Shown one piece after another: positions 1-6,354 of a stretch of DNA of 40,292 nt; positions within the stretch are counted from its first letter, which is position 1, and every line of letters begins with the position of its first letter. Under the pieces are notes generated by a model. It saw nothing but the letters and a program-made list of their open reading frames with translations, was not told the DNA's origin and ran no database searches. The DNA comes from an uncultured Clostridia bacterium (GTDB lineage: Bacteria; Bacillota; Clostridia; Lachnospirales; Anaerotignaceae): assembly GCA_944384265.1 (NCBI GenBank), contig CALWSR010000029.1, forward strand, positions 1-40,292. Direction: 5' to 3'. The translations under genes and the position numbers were made by a program.

Positions 1-52
1 AATACAATATGATATTTACATTCCCAACTTGTATGTGATAAACTATTCATAT

Positions 53-117
53 AAAAAACCTCCTATGCTTTCTTGTGTCTTGGCGGACTCAAGATTATTA
101 TAGCATAGGAGGTTTTT
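53..117. terminator. Long bidirectional hairpin terminator
   Basis: The arms AAAAAACCTCCTATGCT and AGCATAGGAGGTTTTTT are exact inverted complements at the two ends of this stretch. An inner helix (CTTG.GTC paired with GAC.CAAG) extends the stem. A-tract on the left and T-tract on the right make it usable in both directions. The gene it serves on the left lies outside the window. Confidence 0.75.
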
Positions 118-142
118 TGCCTGAAGCTAAAGCTCCCTGATT

Positions 143-166
143 CCCCCGGCATAGCCGGGGGTTTTT
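143..166 (+). terminator. GC-rich rho-independent terminator
   Basis: A perfect 8-bp stem, CCCCCGGC and GCCGGGGG, with an ATA loop is followed by TTTTT. The orientation fits a rightward transcript entering from outside the window. Confidence 0.75.
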
Positions 167-182
167 ATTGGATTCACCAATA

Positions 183-219
183 AAAACCCCTTTTACAGAG
201 TATGCAAAAGGGGTTTTTT
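183..219. terminator. Bidirectional terminator downstream of the aminotransferase
   Basis: AAAACCCCTTTT and AAAAGGGGTTTT form a stem about 35 bp beyond the leftward aminotransferase stop. The A- and T-tracts at the base allow termination on either strand. For the leftward gene it is a normal intrinsic terminator. Confidence 0.75.
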
Positions 220-254
220 GTCCCAAAAGGGAAAATTTAAGCAATGATTTTATA

Positions 255-1433
255 TTATAATTTACCAATTTTTTTCAAGAATGCTTCAATTTTGCTGATA
301 GCAAATTTTAACTCGTCCATAGAATAAGCATAAGAAATTCTGATAAAGCCTTCACCACAATCACCAAATGCTGTACCAGGAACAACAGCTACTCTGCCTT
401 CAAAAAGCATTTTGTCGCAGAATTCAGCAGATGTCAATCCTGTTAATTGGATAGATGGGAATACATAGAATGCACCCTTTGGCTCAAAGCAAGTCATACC
501 CAATCTGTTAAATTCAGCAATTAAGTATTTTCTTCTTTCATCATAAGCTTCTCTCATTTCAGCCACGTCTTTGTCGCATTGTACAGGGTCTTTCAATGCT
601 TCAATGGCTGCATACTGGCTCATTGTAGGCGCACACATAATAACATAAGCGTGTACTTTGTTCATAGCAAGAATCAAGTCCTTAGGACCTGCTGCATAGC
701 CAAGTCTCCAGCCTGTCATAGCAAAAGATTTTGCAAAACCGTTCAGTACGATTGTTCTTTCATACATACCTGGAATAGAAGCGATAGAAACATGGTCCAA
801 ACCGCCATATGTAAGCTCAGCATAAATTTCATCACTGATTACCAAAATATCATGCTTAATTAAAACAGGAGCAATTTTTTCCAAATCCTCTTTTTCCATA
901 ATACCGCCGGTAGGGTTGTTTGGATATGGGAAAATCAATGCTTTTGTTTTTGGTGTAATAGCAGATTCCAGTTCTTCCGGTGTCAGTCTGAATTCATTTT
1001 CCACCTTTGTTGTCAAAACAACAGGCACACCGCCCTGCAATACAATGCTTGGTTTGTAGGAAACATAGGAAGGCTCTACAACAAGAACCTCATCACCTGG
1101 TTCAATAATGGTTCTTAAAGCAATGTCAATGGCTTCAGAAGCACCAATGGTACACACAATTTGCTCATCAGGGTCATATTTTGTATGGAATCTTCTATCA
1201 AGATATTTAGAAATTTCTTCTCTCAACAGAGGCATACCTTGGTTAGAAGAATATCTTGTTTCACCTTCTTCAAGAGATTTGATTGCAGCCTGTCTAACAT
1301 GTTCTGGTGTTTTAAAATCCGGTTCGCCCACACCTAAAGATACAACGTCTTTCATGGTTGCAGCCACATCAAAAAATTTTCTGATTCCAGATGGTGGCAT
1401 TTCCTGAACGTGTTTTGCGATAAAATTTCTCAT
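255..1433 (-). CDS. PLP-dependent class I/II aminotransferase (aspartate/aromatic aminotransferase family)
   Basis: A 392-aa fold-type I PLP enzyme that transfers an amino group between an amino acid and a 2-oxo acid in the cytoplasm. Visible family marks are the N-terminal PSGIRKFFD and LGVGEPDF motifs, a substrate-loop SSNQGMPLLREEIS, the PYPNNPTGG motif, SDEIYAEL with the cofactor-contacting Asp and Tyr, and the PLP lysine in NGFAKSFAMTGWRLGY. Arg in the C-terminal FIRISYA should bind the substrate carboxylate. Length is normal for the family. I start it at the ATG at 1433; a TTG two codons upstream, closer to the AAAGGA ribosome site, is possible. It appears to be a single-gene unit ending in the hairpin at 183-219. 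Exact substrate cannot be read from sequence; PatA/AspC-like aspartate or aromatic aminotransferase is the best guess. Confidence 0.93.
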   Translation of the reverse strand: MRNFIAKHVQEMPPSGIRKFFDVAATMKDVVSLGVGEPDFKTPEHVRQAAIKSLEEGETRYSSNQGMPLLREEISKYLDRRFHTKYDPDEQIVCTIGASEAIDIALRTIIEPGDEVLVVEPSYVSYKPSIVLQGGVPVVLTTKVENEFRLTPEELESAITPKTKALIFPYPNNPTGGIMEKEDLEKIAPVLIKHDILVISDEIYAELTYGGLDHVSIASIPGMYERTIVLNGFAKSFAMTGWRLGYAAGPKDLILAMNKVHAYVIMCAPTMSQYAAIEALKDPVQCDKDVAEMREAYDERRKYLIAEFNRLGMTCFEPKGAFYVFPSIQLTGLTSAEFCDKMLFEGRVAVVPGTAFGDCGEGFIRISYAYSMDELKFAISKIEAFLKKIGKL

Positions 1434-1439
1434 GTGCAA

Positions 1440-1816
1440 ATCAATCCTTTCAATAAATAAAATAATAAATAATAAAAAATCATTGCTTCTGGCTACAAAT
1501 ACTGTATGATGTCTTGTGCAAAAATGTTATTTTTTCAACATACAATATTGCTATATCAATATCATACAATAAAACCATTTAAAAAGCAATACAAAAATAC
1601 GATTTTAACATAAAATATTAAAACTTTTCAATTTATCATGTATACTGCTGTCATTTTTTTAAAAAAATAGTCTTTTTCTTTTTATATTTTTGATATATCA
1701 AAAAATATCTTTTTTCTTTATTTTATATGGAATAACTAAAAAAAAGTACAATTTTGTGAAATATTTATCTTCTTTTTTTATGCTTCATTTATAAAATAGA
1801 TTTTATTGTCTTTTCA
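1440..1816. other. AT-rich spacer with direct repeats and palindromes, no gene
   Basis: No coding frame is supported. The sequence CATACAATA occurs at 1539-1547 and again at 1563-1571, upstream of the leftward aminotransferase. A related inverted ACTGTATG lies at 1501-1508. AT palindromes lie near 1655-1668 and 1684-1706; the latter follows the stop of the next leftward gene and could act as a weak terminator. I could not choose one convincing -35/-10 pair. Confidence 0.5.
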
Positions 1817-2806
1817 TCACAGCTTCACTCCATAGAGGGCGTCGCTTTTTGGCTGCTGCAAAGGATAGGCTTGTCCTTTTTCCAAAACCAATTTTTGCTG
1901 CTTTGTAATTTTTCCGATTATGGTGCTTTCAATGCCCTCCTTGGCCAGAGCAGACACAATTTTTTCCCCTTCAAACGCTGTTATAATCATACTTCCGCTG
2001 GAAATCAGCTCATAGGGGCTAATTTGCGCCGCTTCACAAATGGCTTTTGTTTCCTCCTTAACAGGAATTTTTTCCAGCTCTATTAAAATTCCCTTTTCAG
2101 AGCATTCTGCCACCTCCCAAGCTGCACCCAATATGCCTCCCTCCGTTACATCATGCATAGCTGTTGCCCCAAGGCTTTTGGCAATTTTTCCCTCTTTTAC
2201 AACAGACAAAAATCCTTTCATAGACTTGGCATTTTCCAAAACCTCTTTTTTGATTTTTCCAGACAGCACTGCTTCATATTCCTTTGCAATAATGGCAGTA
2301 CCCTCTAATCCTGCCCATTTTGTCATAATCACATCTTGTCCTTCCTTTGCTCCCCCTGTTGCAATAAAGCCCTTTTTATCTGTTCTTCCTATCACAGCCG
2401 CACTAATCACAGGCTTGTTGACAACGGCAGTCACCTCTGTATGCCCTCCCAATATTTCAATACCAATTTCTTTGGCAGCCTCATAAGCCCCTGCCATAAT
2501 GTCAGAAAGGGTATCCTCTGTGCTTTCTTCAGGCAACAGCACAGTCAGCAATATGCCCACAGGCTCTGCTCCGCTGGAGGCAATGTCATTGCAGTTGATA
2601 TGCACTGCAATATATCCCATGTCCTTTTCTGCTCCTGTAATGGGGTCGGCAGACAATACACAAAGCTCCTCTCCAAAGCTGACCGCAGAACAATCCTCTC
2701 CTGTTTTTGGTCTTACAAAAACATCCTCTCTTTGTATTGCAAAATTTTGAATGGGATGTAATACAATTTTTTCTAATATCCTTGGCGGTACTTTTCCGAT
2801 TTCCAA
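1817..2806 (-). CDS. AIR synthase-related (PurM/HypE/ThiL-fold) protein
   Basis: A 329-aa protein of the PurM-like ATP-binding superfamily, which includes HypE, SelD, ThiL and PurM. It begins MEIGKVPPRILEKIV if started at TTG 2806, which has AGGAGG at 2815-2820 at 8-nt spacing. The conserved GEDCSAV, LSADPITGAEKDMGYIAVHINCNDIASSGAEP and the later ILGGHTEVT and AMHDVTEGGILGAAWE motifs form the two-lobed nucleotide site. HypE proper ends in a conserved Cys-containing tail used for carbamoyl transfer; this one ends YGVKL and lacks it, so it is probably a HypE-like paralogue of unknown substrate. The same frame stays open upstream into crcB because of the frameshift there, so a much longer fused reading is misleading. 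It is probably co-transcribed with crcB, 20 bp upstream. Confidence 0.88.
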   Translation of the reverse strand: MEIGKVPPRILEKIVLHPIQNFAIQREDVFVRPKTGEDCSAVSFGEELCVLSADPITGAEKDMGYIAVHINCNDIASSGAEPVGILLTVLLPEESTEDTLSDIMAGAYEAAKEIGIEILGGHTEVTAVVNKPVISAAVIGRTDKKGFIATGGAKEGQDVIMTKWAGLEGTAIIAKEYEAVLSGKIKKEVLENAKSMKGFLSVVKEGKIAKSLGATAMHDVTEGGILGAAWEVAECSEKGILIELEKIPVKEETKAICEAAQISPYELISSGSMIITAFEGEKIVSALAKEGIESTIIGKITKQQKLVLEKGQAYPLQQPKSDALYGVKL

Positions 2807-2826
2807 TTTCAATTCCTCCTTCTGTT

Positions 2827-3187
2827 TTAAAAAATATTTTTTCCTATCCAAACACCTGTCAAACAAAGCACAACACTTGCTATGCTGTAAAAAAGAGCAT
2901 TCACCATTTTTCCCTGTTCCAATAATGTGATGGTTTCCAATGAAAATGTAGAAAATGTGGTAAACCCTCCGCACACTCCTGTTTTTAAAAATAATATCCA
3001 TTTGCTTTCTTCCAAACCATATTTTGCTCCGCCGCTTACAACCATTCCAATGACAAAAGCCCCCCAATATATTGATGCATAATGTGTGAATGGGAAATGC
3101 AGCAGCAGGCAGCTGTATTTTTCCCAGCAAATAGCGAAAAAATGCCCCAAGCCCTCCTCCCAAACCAACTATAAAGCATTGTATCAT
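2827..3187 (-). pseudogene. crcB: Fluoride channel CrcB (Fluc), frameshifted
   Basis: Fluc channels export fluoride as dual-topology dimers of small four-helix membrane proteins. The N-terminal part (start ATG 3187, ribosome site AGAGGGAAG) reads VGLGGGLGAFFRYLLG and continues to INILG in one frame. The rest, AFVIGMVVSGG through GVCGGFTTFSTFSLE to WIGKNIF, is in another frame. The switch falls in a run of six Gs (plus-strand C at 3060-3065). With five Gs the frame would be continuous and would encode 119 aa, typical for CrcB, with the GVCGGFTTFSTF pore signature intact. So this is either a fresh null mutation, a phase-variable homopolymer or a sequencing error. All residues on both sides look undecayed. 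A TATAAT -10 element lies at 3225-3230. No fluoride riboswitch is recognisable upstream. Confidence 0.88.
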
Positions 3188-3224
3188 TTTTCTTCCCTCT
3201 TTCCTATATTGAAGTAACTGCTTT

Positions 3225-3230
3225 ATTATA
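3225..3230 (-). promoter_or_regulatory. Putative -10 element upstream of crcB
   Basis: TATAAT on the minus strand, 38 bp before the crcB start. No good -35 hexamer lies at the ideal distance; TAGACA is 19 bp away. Tentative. Confidence 0.35.
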
Positions 3231-3339
3231 ATACAAAAAGCAACTTTTTTGTCTATAAAATCAAAAAATATCATTTTTCATATAAAAAGCAAACACCCTC
3301 TATCAAATGTTTTTCTCCATAGGCGTATAGCTTCTTGGC

Positions 3340-3664
3340 TTATGATGAAACCCATAAATCAATTTGCCGCTGTTTTTTTTTGCCGCCTGCTGTCCTTATG
3401 GTATTTCATTGTAAATAGGCTTTCTTTTTATTGATTTGCTATATACTTCGTTATGCCTTACGCATTTTTACTGCTGTATCAGCACAATAACATTTACACC
3501 GGTATACTGTTCCACTCAGCTGCTCATTTTATAAAAATTGATGTACTTATTTTAGACATACTTCTGCTTTTATATGATTGATTCCTTTTTGCTCATACCA
3601 TTTTTTAAATCTCTTTTTCATTGCTTTTTTCATCATAACAGCACCACTGTGTATGCCGTCAATC
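3340..3664 (-). repeat. Diverged dispersed repeat, copy A (probable decayed gene)
   Basis: This spacer aligns, with gaps, to 33405-33720 in the same orientation. Shared blocks include TATAAAAATTGAT / CATAAAAATTGAT, AACATTTACACCGG / AGCATTTACACGGG, CTCTTTTTCATTGCTTTTTTCAT / CTCTTTTTCATTGCTCTTTTCAT and GTATGCCGTCAATC / GTATGCCATAAACC. On the minus strand a ribosome site AAAGGAGGT near 3690 precedes MGIYTGLTAYTVVLL and a stop. Peptide fragments such as MKKAMKKRFKKWYEQKG and CKCYCADTAVKM follow in other frames. This looks like a decayed small gene. I do not recognise the ancestor. Confidence 0.55.
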
Positions 3665-3804
3665 CTGTATAGATTCCCATATATGTACCTCCTTTTGACA
3701 ATACCTTTCCCCAATTTTATACTAGCAGAAGAACTTTTTTATTTTCGCCTCAGCACAAAAAGTCTTTTGGAAGCGCCCCATCCAATGTATCGTTTTGTTC
3801 ATAC

Positions 3805-3838
3805 AAAAAGGGCTGTCAATGAAATTGACAGCCCTTTT
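3805..3838. terminator. Bidirectional terminator downstream of the DUF5684 gene
   Basis: AAAAGGGCTGTCAAT and ATTGACAGCCCTTTT are exact complements around a GAA loop. It lies 14 bp after the leftward DUF5684 stop. Confidence 0.85.
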
Positions 3839-3851
3839 ACAATATCCATTA

Positions 3852-4316
3852 TCATCCTTCATATTCAGAAGAATCAAATGCTAAAATCAGCATAAAAATG
3901 GGGCGTAGAAAAATCAAACCCAATACAAAGCCTATGTCATGACCAAAGGAAGCAGCTAATTTGATACAAAGCCTAATTCTAATGAGAAAAGGAAATATCC
4001 AATCCAATAGAAATATGACATAAAATAATCCTTCTGCCCAAGTGCTGCCAGCATTTATTACACAAACAAAGCTTAAAACCAAGCTTATTATCCAATAGGC
4101 AAGCAATACAAAGTAAGGTGCTGCTCTCCAACTGATTTTAAAAAGCATATATTCCCTATAAAAAGGTATCAACGCTTTCCAGCCATATTCTCCTGCTTTT
4201 TCCAAAATATTCCATCTTGCCACAATATCCAATACCAATACAGACAAAAAAACAATCAATATAATCAGCCTTATGCCCATAACAAAAGCAAGCACGGCAC
4301 CTGTGGAATAATCCAT
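3852..4316 (-). CDS. DUF5684-type integral membrane protein
   Basis: A 154-aa protein with about four or five hydrophobic segments (residues about 5-30, 60-85, 90-115 and 125-150). The segment after the first helix, EKAGEYGWKALIPFYREYMLFKISW, is the hallmark of the DUF5684 family, often found in Firmicutes near signal-peptidase-like or surface proteins. Its function is unknown. I start at ATG 4316 because the G8 run just upstream can serve as the ribosome site; an ATG at 4334 in the same frame would add six residues. A strong sigma-A promoter lies at 4356-4384 and a terminator at 3805-3838, so it is a monocistronic unit. Confidence 0.82.
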   Translation of the reverse strand: MDYSTGAVLAFVMGIRLIILIVFLSVLVLDIVARWNILEKAGEYGWKALIPFYREYMLFKISWRAAPYFVLLAYWIISLVLSFVCVINAGSTWAEGLFYVIFLLDWIFPFLIRIRLCIKLAASFGHDIGFVLGLIFLRPIFMLILAFDSSEYEG

Positions 4317-4355
4317 ATTCCCCCCCCTTTTCATAACACAATCATGATACTACAA

Positions 4356-4384
4356 GTATAGCTTACAAAGTAAACATTGTCAAT
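4356..4384 (-). promoter_or_regulatory. Sigma-A promoter for the DUF5684 gene
   Basis: TTGACA (4379-4384), a 17-bp spacer and TATACT (4356-4361) on the minus strand. This is nearly the housekeeping consensus, about 40 bp upstream of the start. Confidence 0.8.
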
Positions 4385-4570
4385 ATTACATCAGTCACAT
4401 TCATGGCAAATGCATATATGCACCACCCGATTTTTTATGCAAAATATTCTAGGATACATTTCCTTTTATACAGTCAATAGGATTCCATGGCACCAAAAAG
4501 AAGAGTCATGGGACTATATTATCATTGTTTGTTCATAAAAATTTGACACATACGTTTATATTGGGCTAGA

Positions 4571-6073
4571 TTATGCCGCACCAATGGGTGCCTCTTCAAT
4601 GATCAACCCTTCTGTTGTTTCCTGTTGTTGTGCAGCTTCCTCTTTCACTTCTTCTGCTTTTTTGGTACCCACTGTCACCTCATCTGCTGTGGCTCTGTAT
4701 GTGGAGCTGGAAAACCATTCCTTGCTGATTTGTTTGCCATTTTCTTTTACAATTTTATACACGCTCACTTTGCTTCCTGTTTTGCCTGCATAGGTCACTT
4801 CTCTGTATCCTTCCGGCTTTGTAGCATCCTCTGTCACTTTTTCTGCCGGCTTTGGTATGGTTCCTTCAAATACCATTTCAAAATCCACTTCATGACCTGC
4901 ATCATGTATTTCATGGCCATAAAGATTGCAAACCATTTTGCCGTCTTTTGCATAGGCTTCTATATAAATAGGATATTCTGTATCATTTCTAAATTTCAGG
5001 TCTTTATAATCTCCTGCCACTGCCGCATCTCTGCCCAATGGCACATATCCCACTGTCATGGAATGGGGAAAGCGTTCTACCACTTCCAATTCTGCCAATA
5101 TCACAGCATTGTATAATGTAGAAGTGATTTGGCAAACACCGCCTGCCACACCTTGCTCCACTTTTCCATCTACATAAACACCGGCATCCTTATAGCCATT
5201 TTCATAGGTTTGAGGCCCCAATCCCACATTCATGGAAAAAACCTCCCCCGGCGCCAGCAATGTGCCATTGATGTTTTCAGAGCCTACACGCAAATTTTCA
5301 TTTCTTCCCCAAGCATTGCTGGAATAAGTGGTTGTATAGCTGCCAATCAAATCTGTCACCTGCTGATTTTGCTCTTTTGTTATTTTTGGCTCTGTGACAA
5401 TGATTTCCGGCTCCACAATACCGCCTTGGTTTTGTTTGAGCATTTGCTCCACCTTGGGAATGGTGTTGTCAATATCCATTTCATATCCCTTTTGCTCCTG
5501 TGTAATTTCAAATGCACCGTTTACCCTTGTCATAGTGCTGTCCTGTGCCAGCACATTAAATTCCCCGGCAATGGCATTTAATTTTTCTCTCACCTTTTCC
5601 TTGTCATAAGTATAAGTAATGGGAATGTCCAATTTGTTTTCTGCCGTGTCCACCACTGTTTGGTATCTTTGCTTCAGCTCTCCGCTTCTGCCTGTCTGCC
5701 AAGCCTGTTCCACGGCAGCCTCCACATCATATTTGACATCTAACTCCGAAAAGGGAATATCCCATATTTTTTCTTCCTGCTGTATTGTAATTTTTTGATT
5801 TTCCAAATGTGTATCTGTTTGCTGCCGAAGTGCATTGAGTGCCTCTTGCTGTGTCAGTCCCGAAACATCTGTTCCATCGACAGAAATGCCCTGATATATG
5901 GTATCTATATTGACCGCTTTTTCCATTTTATCTTTCATATATTGACCATAGGCAAATCCACTGCCTCCGCCAACCACTGCCATTGTCACAAATCCAATGA
6001 CAACTGCTTTGAAGCCTGCCCCTGATTTTTTTGGCCTTTTTTGCTGTGGTGTCCTTTTATAATGTTTCCCCAC
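4571..6073 (-). CDS. VanW family surface protein with PG-binding and G5 domains
   Basis: A 500-aa exported or membrane-anchored protein. A basic N-terminus and one transmembrane segment (about 22-45, AVVIGFVTMAVVGGGSGFAYG) come first. Next are a putative peptidoglycan-binding type 4 region (about 55-235, with DVSGLTQQEAL) and the VanW domain (about 240-380, with GTLLAPGEVFSMN, GVCQITSTLYNA and PHSMTVGYVPLGRDAAV). A G5-like domain follows (about 405-475), then an acidic Glu-rich tail. VanW was named from a vancomycin-resistance cluster but its activity is unknown. The start is GTG 6073 with GGAGGG six bases upstream. A second, shorter VanW paralogue lies at 27723-28499. No vanA/vanB-type resistance genes are nearby, so resistance should not be inferred. 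Confidence 0.92.
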   Translation of the reverse strand: MGKHYKRTPQQKRPKKSGAGFKAVVIGFVTMAVVGGGSGFAYGQYMKDKMEKAVNIDTIYQGISVDGTDVSGLTQQEALNALRQQTDTHLENQKITIQQEEKIWDIPFSELDVKYDVEAAVEQAWQTGRSGELKQRYQTVVDTAENKLDIPITYTYDKEKVREKLNAIAGEFNVLAQDSTMTRVNGAFEITQEQKGYEMDIDNTIPKVEQMLKQNQGGIVEPEIIVTEPKITKEQNQQVTDLIGSYTTTYSSNAWGRNENLRVGSENINGTLLAPGEVFSMNVGLGPQTYENGYKDAGVYVDGKVEQGVAGGVCQITSTLYNAVILAELEVVERFPHSMTVGYVPLGRDAAVAGDYKDLKFRNDTEYPIYIEAYAKDGKMVCNLYGHEIHDAGHEVDFEMVFEGTIPKPAEKVTEDATKPEGYREVTYAGKTGSKVSVYKIVKENGKQISKEWFSSSTYRATADEVTVGTKKAEEVKEEAAQQQETTEGLIIEEAPIGAA

Positions 6074-6290
6074 AGTTCGCCCTCCTTCCTTATTTTTGAA
6101 AACCCTTTCATAAGCATACTGATGCTTGCCATAGTATGTGATTCTATATTAACCGAGCAATGTTGAAATATGGTGTCAATTATATTAAATTTTCTTTACA
6201 AAGTTATAAATTATTATAAAATTCCTCTTTTTTATGCCTTTTTTGACAAAAATAGTATCAAACAGCCATTTTTTGACATCCTTTTTTCAT

Positions 6291-6322
6291 AAAAAGCAGG
6301 TGGGTATTTTCCACCTGCTTTT
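6291..6322. terminator. Terminator of the VWA/ABC operon
   Basis: AAAAGCAGGTGG and CCACCTGCTTTT form a 12-bp stem with a 7-nt loop, 33 bp beyond the stop of the last operon gene. Leftward transcripts run into a T-rich stretch. Confidence 0.85.
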
Positions 6323-6354
6323 GTATGCTAAAAAAATACTGCTTTTGTAATATA

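Noticed and set aside
1817..3274. A single 485-codon leftward frame joining crcB and the HypE-like gene
   Set aside because: The N-terminal third turns to nonsense after the G run and reads through the crcB stop only because of the frameshift. The real HypE-like start has its own AGGAGG.
3188..3300. A fluoride riboswitch upstream of crcB
   Set aside because: The conserved GGxGATGG...CCTCC and GCTTTGG-type blocks are not present; only a -10-like TATAAT is seen.
4571..6073. Vancomycin resistance
   Set aside because: VanW proteins are widespread and no vanH/A/B/X/S/R genes are in the window, so resistance cannot be inferred.
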